From NCBI RefSeq assembly GCF_000622085.1, contig NZ_JHWL01000004.1, forward strand, positions 1 through 64,000: a stretch of DNA of 64,000 nucleotides. Direction: 5' to 3'. A model generated the notes under the pieces. It ran no database searches. It was not told where the DNA came from and was given only the letters and a program-made list of their open reading frames with translations. The stretch comes from Butyrivibrio proteoclasticus P6B7 (GTDB lineage Bacteria; Bacillota; Clostridia; Lachnospirales; Lachnospiraceae). Below are positions 52,027 through 61,872 of this stretch, piece by piece. Positions within the stretch are counted from its first letter, which is position 1; each line of letters starts with the position of its first letter. A program made the position numbers and the translations under genes.

Positions 52027-53523
52027 ATGGATAAGCTTGAGAGATTTAAAGAGATAGAAAAGGAGATAAACTACCTTAAACACGCAACAGCTTTGATGAA
52101 CTGGGATATGGAGACAATTACTCCAGAGGGAGCAAAGGAAAAGCTTTCTGACGCCATTACTTATTTTTCAACAAAGTGTTTCGAACTTATTACCAGTGAT
52201 GAGCTTTTTGAGCTGGTTACAGCTCTTTCTGAGAAGGAAGAGTTCGATAAGCTTGATGATGTTATGAAGTTCGACATCAAGACTTACAGAGAGGATCTTG
52301 AGAAGTCAAGAAGAGTTCCAACTGACTTCTACCAGGAATATATAAAGACAATCACAACTTCATCTATTGCATGGCCAAAGGCTAAGAGGGCCAGCGACTT
52401 TAGTCTTTATGAGAAGCCTCTTACAGACACCATCGAGGCTGTAAAGAAAATGCAGAAGATCCAGAATCCTGACAAGGAAGTGTACGATTCTCTCATCGAT
52501 GATTATGAGAAAGGTATGACAGCTGCTGAGATCGACAGAGTATTTGGTGAGCTACGAGAAGAGCTTGTGCCACTTCTTGAGAAGATCTTAGAGAAGCCAC
52601 AGCCTGATCACAGCAAGTTTACAATGACTATCCCAGCTCACAAGCAGGCAGAGCTTTGCAAGTTCCTTGTGGAGTACATGGGAATGGATATGGACAGATT
52701 TGCCCAGTCAGAATCTGAGCACCCATTTACAACTAACATGAACAGTGATGATATCCGTATCACCAATCACTATCATGAGAACGATGTTATCCAGCCTATC
52801 TTTAGTGCCATCCACGAAGGTGGACATGCTCTCTTTGAACAGCATGTGGATTCAAAGCTAAGCGGTACCTCAGGTGGAACGATAAACCTAATGGGACTTC
52901 ACGAAAGTCAGAGTAGGTTCTACGAGAACATTTTGGGTAGGAACATCAATTTCTGGAAGCCAATCTGGCCTAAGGTTCTTGAGATTGTTCCTGAGCTTTC
53001 TTCTGTGACACTGGAAGAGTTTGTAAGAGAGATCAACCATGTTCAGAACAGCTTTATAAGAACAGAGGCAGATGAGCTTACCTATTGCCTTCATGTTATA
53101 CTTAGATATGAGATTGAGAGAAAGCTCTTTAACGGAGAGGTAGAGGTTAAGGATCTTCCAAAGCTTTGGGATGACAAGATGGAAGAACTTTTACACATCA
53201 GACCATCCAATGATGCCGAGGGTATCCTTCAGGATATGCACTGGTCAGATGGAAGCTTTGGATATTTCCCATCTTATCTTCTTGGCAGCATCTATGACGG
53301 AATGTTCTTAGAGGCTATGGAAAAAGAGCTTGGATCAATCGATGATATTCTGGCAAACGGGGAGATTGCCAAGATATCAGAATGGCTTAAGGTCAATATT
53401 CATCAGTATGGTTCAACAAGAACCTCTTCAGAGGTTTTGGAGGAGGTATGTGGACAGAAGCTTTCAGCTGCGCCACTTATCAGGTATTTTAAGGAGAAGT
53501 ATACTAAGGTATATAATCTTTAA
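52027..53523 (+). CDS. M32 carboxypeptidase (Taq type)
   Basis: A 498-residue zinc metallopeptidase of family M32, cutting single C-terminal residues. The zinc motif is AIHEGGHALFEQH (HEGGH), and the third ligand lies in GLHESQSRFYEN. The C-terminal HIRPSNDAEGILQD and YFPSYLLGSIYDGM are typical. Length is normal (about 500). AGAGAGG precedes the ATG. No export signal. Confidence 0.95.
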   Translation: MDKLERFKEIEKEINYLKHATALMNWDMETITPEGAKEKLSDAITYFSTKCFELITSDELFELVTALSEKEEFDKLDDVMKFDIKTYREDLEKSRRVPTDFYQEYIKTITTSSIAWPKAKRASDFSLYEKPLTDTIEAVKKMQKIQNPDKEVYDSLIDDYEKGMTAAEIDRVFGELREELVPLLEKILEKPQPDHSKFTMTIPAHKQAELCKFLVEYMGMDMDRFAQSESEHPFTTNMNSDDIRITNHYHENDVIQPIFSAIHEGGHALFEQHVDSKLSGTSGGTINLMGLHESQSRFYENILGRNINFWKPIWPKVLEIVPELSSVTLEEFVREINHVQNSFIRTEADELTYCLHVILRYEIERKLFNGEVEVKDLPKLWDDKMEELLHIRPSNDAEGILQDMHWSDGSFGYFPSYLLGSIYDGMFLEAMEKELGSIDDILANGEIAKISEWLKVNIHQYGSTRTSSEVLEEVCGQKLSAAPLIRYFKEKYTKVYNL

Positions 53524-53543
53524 TCTGTTTTGGGGAAGAGTGT

Positions 53544-54032
53544 ATGAATGAAGAATTATTTCAGAAGATAAGTCGTGCCATGACGTTTCGCATGGGAACG
53601 ATAATGAGTGTTATTCTTTGTTTGGTTGGGAATCTGGCAACAGGCTATTTTACTGTTGTTGGATATATTGTAAGTCTTTTGATCTGTTTGGCTATTACTT
53701 TTGTTATTGGATATTTCTTTCCAATAGGCAAGTTCCAGATAGATGCCTGCATGAAGCTTAAGCTTGTTCCAGGATCCTTTATGTGGAAATATGTATCAGG
53801 TCTTGTATCTGGCTGTATTCATACACCGATCCTGACCTTTACATCGGTGGGAGTTGCCTATGCCATGGCAATTAAGAAGACAGGCGGACTTGGAGCTATT
53901 TCTTTTATCAAGGTCTTTGTGATCACTTTTGCGGTGTGTTTCGTCATAGGGCATATCATTGATTTTATCTGTATGCCTATATTCCTGATGCAACAGTTCC
54001 GTAAATACGGCATTAAAGAACCTGGTTGCTAG
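53544..54032 (+). CDS. Small four-helix membrane protein
   Basis: A 162-residue protein with four strongly hydrophobic segments (about residues 18-38, 40-58, 82-110 and 122-150). The N-terminus is short and cytoplasmic, and a motif VSGCIHTPILTF lies in helix three. I do not recognise the family. GGGGAAG lies before the ATG at 53544. It follows the M32 gene by 20 bases and ends inside the argS promoter region. Confidence 0.65.
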   Translation: MNEELFQKISRAMTFRMGTIMSVILCLVGNLATGYFTVVGYIVSLLICLAITFVIGYFFPIGKFQIDACMKLKLVPGSFMWKYVSGLVSGCIHTPILTFTSVGVAYAMAIKKTGGLGAISFIKVFVITFAVCFVIGHIIDFICMPIFLMQQFRKYGIKEPGC

Positions 54033-54054
54033 AAATAACTTATTTTGGTAAAAT
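54026..54054 (+). promoter_or_regulatory. Promoter before argS
   Basis: TTGCTA (54026-54031), 17-base spacer, TAAAAT (54049-54054), overlapping the end of the upstream gene. Confidence 0.5.
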
Positions 54055-54092
54055 CGGTTAGACTTTTTAATTTATAGAAAGAGGGTTTTATT

Positions 54093-55862
54093 TTGGAAAA
54101 GGTACTTGAGCTAATATCTAAAGAAGTAGGAGATGCTTTTGAGGCAGCTGGCTATGACCGCGAGCTGGGAAGGGTTACTATATCTAACAGACCTGACCTT
54201 TGCGAATATCAGTGTAACGGTGCTATGGCTGGTGCCAAGAAGTATGGCAAGGCTCCATTTATGATTGCAGATGATGTGGCAGCAAGGCTTGCTGGTAATG
54301 AGATGTTTGAGAAGGTTGAGTCAGTTAAGCCGGGATTTCTCAATATCGTAGTAAGCGGTGATTTTGCTAGAAGCTATATCATCAGAATGCTCCACGAGAA
54401 GCACATGGGAGTTACTATGCCAGGTCACGAGCCTACATATGTAATTGACTACGGCGGACCTAACGTAGCTAAGCCACTTCACGTTGGACACCTTCGTTCA
54501 GCTGTTATTGGCGAGAGTATCAAGAGAATCCTTAAATATACAGGAAACAAGGTAATCGGTGATGTTCACCTTGGAGACTGGGGACTTCAGATGGGTCTTG
54601 TTATCACAGGACTTAAGGAGAGAAAGCCGGATCTTTGCTACTTTGATCCTGATTACACAGGAGCTTATCCTAAGGAGGCTCCATTTACAGTATCTGAGCT
54701 TGAGGAGATTTATCCTGAGGCCAGCAAGAAGTCCAAGGAGGACGAGGACTTCAAGGCAAAGGCTATGGAGGCAACCAAGCTTTTACAGGATGGTTATAAG
54801 CCTTACAGAGCTCTTTGGCACCATATCCTTAACGTATCAGTAGAGGATCTTAAAAAGAACTATAAGAAGCTCAATGTAGATTTCGACCTCTGGAAGGGTG
54901 AGTCTGATGCTCACGAGACAATTCCAGGCATGGTTGAGTATATGAAGAGCCATGGCTATGCTCATGAGAGCCAGGGAGCCCTTGTTGTAGACGTTGCAGA
55001 GGAGACAGATACCAAGGAAGTTCCTCCATGCATGATTCTTAAGTCAGACGGAGCTTCACTTTATAACACAACAGACCTTGCTACTATCAAGCAGCGTATG
55101 GAAGAGATGCACCCAGAGGGCATCATCTACGTAGTAGATAAGAGACAGGAGCTTTATTTCACACAGGTATTCCGCTGTGCTCGTAAGACCAAGCTTGTTA
55201 TGCCTGAGACAGAGCTTCATTTCGTAGGCTTTGGTACAATGAATGGCAGCGACGGTAAGCCATTTAAGACAAGAGAAGGCGGAGTAATGCGTCTTGAGAA
55301 CCTTATCGCTGAGATCGACGATAAGATGTACAACAGAATCAAGGAAGGCAATCCTGATATCAGCGAAGAGGAAGCTAAGGACACATCTCACAAGATCGCT
55401 CTTTCAGCTCTTAAGTATGGTGACCTTTCCAACCAGCCATCTAAGGACTACATCTTTGATATTGATAAATTCACATCCTTTGAGGGAGATACAGGCCCAT
55501 ACATCCTTTATACTATGGTTCGTATCAAGTCTATCCTCAAGAAGTTTGAGGCAGAGGGTGGTAACGTTAAGGAAGCTAAGCTTGGTAACCCTGATAGCGA
55601 CGCTATGAAGGCACTTATGCTTCTCCTTACAAGATTCGCAGACAGCGTAGAAGGCGCCGCTAAGGACCTTTCACCAAACAGAATCTGTGCATACATCTAC
55701 GATTTAAGTAACGCATTAAATAGTTTTTATCACGGTACAAAGATTCTCGCAGAAGAAGACCCTGTCAAGAAGGAAAGTTACATTGCGTTAATCGCAATCA
55801 CTCTCAAAGTATTACAGACCGGCATCGACCTTCTGGGCTTCGACGCACCAGAGCGTATGTAA
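54093..55862 (+). CDS. argS: Arginyl-tRNA synthetase
   Basis: A 589-residue class I aminoacyl-tRNA synthetase. N-terminal Add1-like domain, HIGH-type signature KPLHVGHLRSAVIG, the SYNTTDLA-like DGASLYNTTDLATI, GTMNGSDGKPFKTREGG in the KMSKS region, and a DALR anticodon-binding end. It charges tRNA-Arg. The start is TTG at 54093 with GAGGG upstream. No T-box leader is visible in the short gap. Confidence 0.95.
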   Translation: MEKVLELISKEVGDAFEAAGYDRELGRVTISNRPDLCEYQCNGAMAGAKKYGKAPFMIADDVAARLAGNEMFEKVESVKPGFLNIVVSGDFARSYIIRMLHEKHMGVTMPGHEPTYVIDYGGPNVAKPLHVGHLRSAVIGESIKRILKYTGNKVIGDVHLGDWGLQMGLVITGLKERKPDLCYFDPDYTGAYPKEAPFTVSELEEIYPEASKKSKEDEDFKAKAMEATKLLQDGYKPYRALWHHILNVSVEDLKKNYKKLNVDFDLWKGESDAHETIPGMVEYMKSHGYAHESQGALVVDVAEETDTKEVPPCMILKSDGASLYNTTDLATIKQRMEEMHPEGIIYVVDKRQELYFTQVFRCARKTKLVMPETELHFVGFGTMNGSDGKPFKTREGGVMRLENLIAEIDDKMYNRIKEGNPDISEEEAKDTSHKIALSALKYGDLSNQPSKDYIFDIDKFTSFEGDTGPYILYTMVRIKSILKKFEAEGGNVKEAKLGNPDSDAMKALMLLLTRFADSVEGAAKDLSPNRICAYIYDLSNALNSFYHGTKILAEEDPVKKESYIALIAITLKVLQTGIDLLGFDAPERM

Positions 55863-55930
55863 GATAAGTGGTTAGTTATTTATCCGAAGCAACATACACA
55901 CCATTCTTTTGCCGTCCTAAGGATATAACA

Positions 55931-57268
55931 ATGAATGAAAAGCACATGTTCAGCAACAGGAAACTGCTCCTGTTGCTGATTCCTATTATAGCTGAACAGT
56001 TTCTGAATTCTCTTATGGGAATGGCCGACTCCATGATGGTTAGTAACGTGGGAGAGGCCGCCCTTTCAGGAGTAACCCTGGTGGATTCCATTAATAACCT
56101 GGTGATCCAGGCCTTTAATGCCCTTGCCACCGGTGGTGTCATCATTTGTTCCACCTACATTGGACAAAAAGATATTTTTAGAGCAAAAGAGGCCGCTAAG
56201 CAAGTGGCACTGGTATCTTTTTTTATATCAGTTGTTATTATGACCATATGCTTATCCGTGAGAATGCCCCTTCTTCACCTGATCTTTGGACAGGTAGAAA
56301 AGGATGTCATGGACGTGGCTGGTATCTATTTTCTTTTAACCATAATCTCATATCCTGGAATAGCCTTATCCGCTGCAGCCAGCGCCATATTCAGGGCTCA
56401 GTCCAATACTAAGCTTCCTATGAACGTAGCCATTGTTTCCAACATCCTTAACGTTGCAGGAAATGCCCTTTTAATCTGGGGCTTTGGCCTTGGAGTTTTG
56501 GGAGCAGCCCTTGCTACAATGCTTTCCAGGATTTTCTCAGCTGTAGTTCTTTTGTTCCTTCTAAGAAGAAAAGACAGGCTTATTCCTGTCAGGGATTATC
56601 TGCAGATCAGACCTGACTTTAGTAAGATAAGGACAATCCTTGCCATGGGTATTCCAAATGGAATCGAGAACTCCATGTTCCAGTTTGGTAAACTTGCGAT
56701 CCAGTCCTCAGTATCAACCCTTACAACTGCGGCCATTGCGGCCCAGTCCATGACCACGATCTTTGAGAACGTCAACGGCGTGGCAGGTATAGGTGTTGGA
56801 ATAGGCCTTATGACCATAGTTGGACAGTGTCTTGGAGCAGGCAGAAAGGATGAAGCGGTTTACTACACCAAGAAGATGATAGGCTGGGGCTACATCGCTA
56901 TTTTGGCCAGCTGTCTCTTTGCCTTTGCGATTTCAGGCCCTGTTACGACTCTTGCGGGCATGAGTCCGGAAGCAGCCAGCCTTTGTCTTCATATGCTTCT
57001 GTGGATTACCATAGTTAAGCCTATCCTGTGGCCTACATCCTTTGTTACACCTTATGCCATGAGAGCAGCCGGGGATGTTAAGTTCTCTATGCTTGTGGCT
57101 ACGCTTACCATGTGGCTTTGCAGAGTATCTCTTTCTACATACCTTATCAGAGTTGTGGGAATGGGACCTATGGGCGTGTGGATAGGAATGTTTGCGGACT
57201 GGGGAATCAGAGGCATCGTCTTTACTATTAGATTCAAGGGTATGAAGTGGATACACAAGGTGGTATAA
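55931..57268 (+). CDS. MATE family efflux transporter
   Basis: A 445-residue MOP/MATE exporter with about 12 helices (NRKLLLLLIPIIAEQFLNSL, MGMADSMMVSNVGEAALSGV). Unlike the MATE protein at 18065-19834 it ends after the last helix and has no ATPase domain. Substrate is unknown, and cation-coupled drug or metabolite export is typical. AAGGA precedes ATG 55931. An upstream in-frame GTG (55868) lacks a site. Confidence 0.9.
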   Translation: MNEKHMFSNRKLLLLLIPIIAEQFLNSLMGMADSMMVSNVGEAALSGVTLVDSINNLVIQAFNALATGGVIICSTYIGQKDIFRAKEAAKQVALVSFFISVVIMTICLSVRMPLLHLIFGQVEKDVMDVAGIYFLLTIISYPGIALSAAASAIFRAQSNTKLPMNVAIVSNILNVAGNALLIWGFGLGVLGAALATMLSRIFSAVVLLFLLRRKDRLIPVRDYLQIRPDFSKIRTILAMGIPNGIENSMFQFGKLAIQSSVSTLTTAAIAAQSMTTIFENVNGVAGIGVGIGLMTIVGQCLGAGRKDEAVYYTKKMIGWGYIAILASCLFAFAISGPVTTLAGMSPEAASLCLHMLLWITIVKPILWPTSFVTPYAMRAAGDVKFSMLVATLTMWLCRVSLSTYLIRVVGMGPMGVWIGMFADWGIRGIVFTIRFKGMKWIHKVV

Positions 57269-57404
57269 ACCTCAGTAACTGTTTTATTATTCTTTTTTTA
57301 GACTTATTTAAGAGCATTGGTGTTTTACTGGCAATATAATTTAATTAGACTCTTTACCGAGAATTATCAATCGGTAAAAGAACAAATAATTCCAGGAGGC
57401 ACCT

Positions 57405-58028
57405 ATGAAAAATACAAGGATCTGGCTAAATGTATTACTGGCTATATGTGTATTTTTTTCGACAGCTCTTTTAACAAGCTTCCCTTCCAGGGCAAGCGGG
57501 GATTTCGACCCGGTCTATTATGCCCAGAGATATCCGGATGTGGCGGCAGCTTATGGCAATGATCCGGTGGCATTATATGGCCATTATCTCAACTTTGGAA
57601 TGAATGAGCACAGATTTAAGAATGCCCAGGAGGAAGCAGACAATCAGGCCTCTGACACCCTGGATACATATATTGATGTGGATATAGCTAATCAGACTGT
57701 TACTTACTATGTGGATGGAGTGGCAGTTCTTACATCACCCTGTGTAACAGGCCAGCCTGGAAATGGCCGCAGCACACCAACAGGAGTATTTCAGGTTCTT
57801 ACCAAGATCCCTGGAAAGTACCTGGTGGGCCCGGATTGGAATGTATGGGTGGACAGATGGATGAGATTTACAGGGGCTGTAGGACTTCATGATGCCAACT
57901 GGCGCAGTAAGTTTGGAGGCTCAATCTATAAGAGCAATGGTTCCCATGGCTGCGTTAATCTTCCTTCAGATGTTGCAAAGCAGCTCTACGATATGGTAGA
58001 AATAGGAACAGCAGTAGTAGTTCATTAA
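57405..58028 (+). CDS. Secreted L,D-transpeptidase (YkuD)
   Basis: A 207-residue exported enzyme. Signal peptide (residues 1-30), a short motif DPVYYAQRYPDVAAAYG with HYLNFGMNEHR of the kind found in Firmicutes cell-wall proteins, then the YkuD domain (about 85-207) with the catalytic HGCVNLPSDVAKQL near residue 180. It forms 3-3 cross-links or attaches proteins to peptidoglycan. AGGAGG precedes the ATG. Confidence 0.9.
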   Translation: MKNTRIWLNVLLAICVFFSTALLTSFPSRASGDFDPVYYAQRYPDVAAAYGNDPVALYGHYLNFGMNEHRFKNAQEEADNQASDTLDTYIDVDIANQTVTYYVDGVAVLTSPCVTGQPGNGRSTPTGVFQVLTKIPGKYLVGPDWNVWVDRWMRFTGAVGLHDANWRSKFGGSIYKSNGSHGCVNLPSDVAKQLYDMVEIGTAVVVH

Positions 58029-58056
58029 AAGAGATTTTTGATCGGGAAATAGGGGA

Positions 58057-58467
58057 ATGAAAAAAGTAAGGGAGTATGTGAAAGTAATACTGGCGATAGC
58101 CTTAGTGTATGTGGTGTTCTACGTAACAGGCATAGGCTGTCCCATTAAGTTCATAACTGGAATAAGTTGCATGGGCTGTGGAATGACCAGGGCGTACGTT
58201 AGCCTTTTTCGAGGAGATTTCCACAGCGCATTTGCGTTCCATCCTCTTTTCTTTTTACCTGCATTATGGGTGGTGATCTATTTATTTAAAGCCAAAATCC
58301 CAAAGAAAATCTATAAAGTATTAATTTTTTTGACATTATTTTTGTTTTTTGCTGTTTATCTCTTTAGATTATTCGACATTAGTGATACAATTGTGGTTGT
58401 TGAGCCGAAAAGTGGGCTCGTATATAAAATTTTGTATGGCATATATTCTTTTATCAGGCATAAGTAA
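58057..58467 (+). CDS. DUF2752 membrane protein
   Basis: A 136-residue DUF2752 protein: signature CMGCGMTRAYVSLFRGDF after the first helix, then HPLFFLPALWVVIYLF. Four hydrophobic helices. It resembles the gene at 24530-24991 in length and layout. It starts 28 bases after the L,D-transpeptidase gene and is followed by a zinc-ribbon DUF4234 protein. Function is unknown. Confidence 0.8.
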   Translation: MKKVREYVKVILAIALVYVVFYVTGIGCPIKFITGISCMGCGMTRAYVSLFRGDFHSAFAFHPLFFLPALWVVIYLFKAKIPKKIYKVLIFLTLFLFFAVYLFRLFDISDTIVVVEPKSGLVYKILYGIYSFIRHK

Positions 58468-58504
58468 TTTCTAATGCTTAAGGGTATGATGCGTAGGAGG
58501 TAAA

Positions 58505-59209
58505 ATGTTTTGTAAAAATTGTGGTACAGAGATACCTGAGGGAACAAAGTTCTGCCCTAAGTGTGGTGCATCTGCAGAGACATTAGAGCAGAAGATCAAC
58601 GATGCAGCAAATGCAGCTAACAACGTTCTTAACGACGCTGAGCAGCAGCTTGGTAACGCTATTGATGATGTTACAGCCAGCTTCCAGAATGCAGCTAACA
58701 ATGGTAACGGCAACTTCAATAACGGCAACTTCAATAACGGTTACAACAATGGTTATAACAATGGCTATGCTAACCCAAATCCTAACGGAATGGTTCCAGT
58801 CATGCCTCTTAAGACTGACAGAAGTCTTTTAATGTACATTCTTCTTACAATTGTTACATGTGGTATCTATTCATATGTATTCATCTACAAGCTTGCTAAG
58901 GATGTTAACACAGCCTGCGCTGGCGATGGTGAGGAGACAGCTGGTCTTGTTAAGTTCATTCTTCTTACAATGGTAACATGTGGTATTTATTCATGGATTT
59001 GGTATTATAAGCTTGGAAACAGACTTAACAACAATGCTCCAAGATATGGCATGGCATTCCAGGAGAATGGTACAACAGTACTTCTTTGGATGCTCTTTGG
59101 TTCATTACTTTGCGGTGTAGGTGCTTTCATCGCTTGGAACATCATCATCAAGAATACAAACGCTATCTGCGCAGCTTACAACAACCAGAACGGTTTTGCT
59201 CAGATGTAA
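58505..59209 (+). CDS. Zinc-ribbon DUF4234 membrane protein
   Basis: A 234-residue protein. N-terminal zinc ribbon (MFCKNCGTEIPEGTKFCPKCG), a coiled coil, an Asn/Gly/Tyr repeat stretch (NNGNFNNGYNNG), then a DUF4234 region with two copies of ILLTxVTCGIYSxxxxYKL and a final helix. The linker repeats look like a flexible spacer. Function is unknown. GTAGGAGG precedes the ATG. Confidence 0.85.
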   Translation: MFCKNCGTEIPEGTKFCPKCGASAETLEQKINDAANAANNVLNDAEQQLGNAIDDVTASFQNAANNGNGNFNNGNFNNGYNNGYNNGYANPNPNGMVPVMPLKTDRSLLMYILLTIVTCGIYSYVFIYKLAKDVNTACAGDGEETAGLVKFILLTMVTCGIYSWIWYYKLGNRLNNNAPRYGMAFQENGTTVLLWMLFGSLLCGVGAFIAWNIIIKNTNAICAAYNNQNGFAQM

Positions 59210-59240
59210 TCTGAAAGATCTTTGATCAGATAGTTAATAA

Positions 59241-59277
59241 TCCCCCAAAGGGTCACTGCCTTTTGGGGGATTTTTTT
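59241..59277 (+). terminator. Terminator after DUF4234 gene
   Basis: TCCCCCAAAGG pairs with CCTTTTGGGGGA, followed by TTTTTTT. Confidence 0.9.
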
Positions 59278-59386
59278 AGTTTCTTCTTTATTATTATCGT
59301 TTTTTAATACTTTTTTTATTATATGAATGATAACGGTGCAATATAATAGAAGAGTACCGTATTTCGTTAATTTTGTGGGCGAAGCA

Positions 59387-61870
59387 ATGAAAAAGAAGGA
59401 CATATTACCTTACTTAAGGCGATTCTCTGTGCTTCTAGGCTCCATGTTCCTGGTGGCGGCAATTGCTATCCTTGGTGTTTCCGTAGCCAAGGAAAGAATG
59501 AATCCTTTGCCAACTGAACCGACCCAGGTCAAACATAGGGTCTTGTTTTTATGTTCATACAACCCACTCTATTTTACTTATGATGACCAGATCAGAGGTC
59601 TTGATAAGAGTCTTTATTCTAATGGTATCGAATACGACGTTATCTACATGGATACCAAGAATTATCCAGACGAAGATGAAAAAAGAGATTTCCATGATTT
59701 TATAAAAAGGCGCCTTGATAGAGACAGGCACTACGAAGCTGTTATTTTAGGTGATGATGATGCCCTTGTTTTTGGCATGCAGTATCAGTACGAGTTCTTT
59801 GATGGGCTCCCTATGGTATTCTTTGGCATAAACAATATGGAACTGGCTAAGGAAGCCCAGCTTCGCGATAATATGACAGGCTTTTATGAGAATGACTACC
59901 TTGCAGAGACCCTTAGTATGGCAGTTACCATGTTCCCTGAAAGGAAAACACTGGTGGCTCTTCATGACAGGTCTGCAGCAGGAGTTTCTGATAAGGAGAT
60001 TTTCTATTCACTAAAGAATCAGTATCCTGACTGTATCTTTACGGATATAGATACCTCCTCAATGACAGAGGGTGCTCTTATTGAAAGGCTTAAATTCCTT
60101 GGCTCCGATGCAATTCTCTTTTACATGACCTGCTACAGCGATAAGTACGGTAATACCTATTCTATGCTGGATAGGACCAGTACTGTGGTCAATAACGTTA
60201 GTGTCCCTATATTCAGGAATTATTCCGGCGGAAGAGATATGGGAGTTGTTGGCGGAACCTACATGGACTTTGAAGCCCAGGCCTATGATGCAGGCATGGT
60301 GATAAGTGATGTCTTAAATGATGGAAAAGACATTGGTGATTATGAGCTTGATACTGAAACTAAGTACAAGAGCTATTATAGCTATCCAGCCCTTGTTAAG
60401 TATAAGGTAAGCTCTAAGGCATTCCCGGCGGATGCAGAGTATTACAAAAAGCCCCAGAGCATTATAGAGACCTTTGGAAAGGGACTTCCGGTGGCACTTC
60501 TTATCCTGGCCTCCTTAGTTCTTTTCATATTCTCTGGTGATATCGCCCTACGTTACCAGAAGCTGGCCAACGAGGAAATAAAGCAGTCAAGAGAAAAACT
60601 CAAGTATCAGGCTGAGCACGATGAGTTCCTAGACCTGCTAAACAGAAGGTCTACGGTTGAGTACCTTAGCAAGAACCTAGGCAGGAGCTCGGTTTATTCA
60701 ATAGTTATGCTTGACATTGACGGATTTAAGAGCGTTAATGAAACATATGGTCATGATATAGCTGATAAGACCTTAACTATCCTGGCTAAGAGACTCAAGG
60801 ACCTGTCGAAAAAGAGAAAGTACATTATTGGAAGATACGGCGGCGATGAGTTTATCCTTATGGTGCCAGATAAGAATCTCACAGAGAATTCTAACGAAAT
60901 ACGGGAAATCGTTGATGAATTCTGCAGGCCGATTCTCATTGGCGATGAGACGGTAGTTCTTTCTATAAGTGTGGGCGTATCCAATTCGGATGATGTCTAT
61001 CCGCCTGAGCAGCAGCTTATCAATGCGGAGATTGCCATGTTTGAAGCCAAGGAAAAGGGCAAGAATATGGTATTTGTCTACACTGGTGAAATGAAGGAAA
61101 AGATCATCGAAGAGAACAGGATAAAGGGCTATTTCCATGATGCCTTTAGTAATGATGGCTTCTACATGGTATATCAGCCTAAGATTGACGCTAAGGAGCA
61201 AAAGGTGGTGGGCTATGAAGCTCTGGTCCGCATGAAGGACAACGCCGTTTCTCCAGCAGTATTTGTTCCTATTATCGAGAAGAATGGCTGGGTCACAAGG
61301 CTTGGAAGGCTCACAACAAGGCTTGTGGTGGAGCAGCTGTCGATCTGGAAGAGGGCAGGGAAAAAGATCTATCCTGTATCCATCAATTTCTCCAGCAAGC
61401 AGATCAATGACGTGGGCTATGCGGAGTTTTTGAGAGACCTTTTGGATGAGTTTAATATTTCTCCAAAGTATATTGAGATTGAGATAACAGAGAGTCTTCT
61501 CATGGAGAATTCTGCCCTTACAGAAGGATTGTTCGCAGATCTTAAGAAGATGGGCATAAAGCTTCTTTTGGATGATTTTGGAACAGGCTATTCTTCATTG
61601 GGCTATCTTATTTACATGCCTATCGATGACATCAAGCTGGATAAGAGCCTTGTGGATGCTTACCTTGTGGATGGCAGAGAGAATTTCATAAAGGATGTTA
61701 TTTTACTTGTTCACGATATGCAAAAGACCATTACTGTGGAAGGCGTAGAAGAGAAGTGGCAGTACGAAAAGCTTCGTGAGTTTGGAGCAGATACTATTCA
61801 GGGATATTACTTTAGTAAGCCTCTTAAGGCAGAGGATGCTATAAGCTTTGAAACTAAGTTGGAAGGGTAA
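59387..61870 (+). CDS. Periplasmic-sensor GGDEF-EAL protein
   Basis: An 827-residue cyclic-di-GMP enzyme. One N-terminal helix, an exported ABC-type solute-binding-like sensor domain (about residues 45-370), a second helix (about 380-400), GGDEF near residue 484 (RYGGDEFIL) and a complete EAL domain (YEALVRMK near 610, INFSSKQI, IEITES, LDDFGTGYSS, IKLDKSL, TVEGVEE). The product-inhibition RxxD site upstream of GGDEF is absent. Both synthase and hydrolase sites look intact. The start at 59387 has only a weak ribosome site, so an upstream start is possible. Confidence 0.9.
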   Translation: MKKKDILPYLRRFSVLLGSMFLVAAIAILGVSVAKERMNPLPTEPTQVKHRVLFLCSYNPLYFTYDDQIRGLDKSLYSNGIEYDVIYMDTKNYPDEDEKRDFHDFIKRRLDRDRHYEAVILGDDDALVFGMQYQYEFFDGLPMVFFGINNMELAKEAQLRDNMTGFYENDYLAETLSMAVTMFPERKTLVALHDRSAAGVSDKEIFYSLKNQYPDCIFTDIDTSSMTEGALIERLKFLGSDAILFYMTCYSDKYGNTYSMLDRTSTVVNNVSVPIFRNYSGGRDMGVVGGTYMDFEAQAYDAGMVISDVLNDGKDIGDYELDTETKYKSYYSYPALVKYKVSSKAFPADAEYYKKPQSIIETFGKGLPVALLILASLVLFIFSGDIALRYQKLANEEIKQSREKLKYQAEHDEFLDLLNRRSTVEYLSKNLGRSSVYSIVMLDIDGFKSVNETYGHDIADKTLTILAKRLKDLSKKRKYIIGRYGGDEFILMVPDKNLTENSNEIREIVDEFCRPILIGDETVVLSISVGVSNSDDVYPPEQQLINAEIAMFEAKEKGKNMVFVYTGEMKEKIIEENRIKGYFHDAFSNDGFYMVYQPKIDAKEQKVVGYEALVRMKDNAVSPAVFVPIIEKNGWVTRLGRLTTRLVVEQLSIWKRAGKKIYPVSINFSSKQINDVGYAEFLRDLLDEFNISPKYIEIEITESLLMENSALTEGLFADLKKMGIKLLLDDFGTGYSSLGYLIYMPIDDIKLDKSLVDAYLVDGRENFIKDVILLVHDMQKTITVEGVEEKWQYEKLREFGADTIQGYYFSKPLKAEDAISFETKLEG

Positions 61871-61872
61871 CT

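Noticed and set aside
57317..57562. An 81-residue frame overlapping the L,D-transpeptidase start
   Set aside because: It is out of frame with the strong ribosome site and signal peptide of the real gene and has no support of its own.
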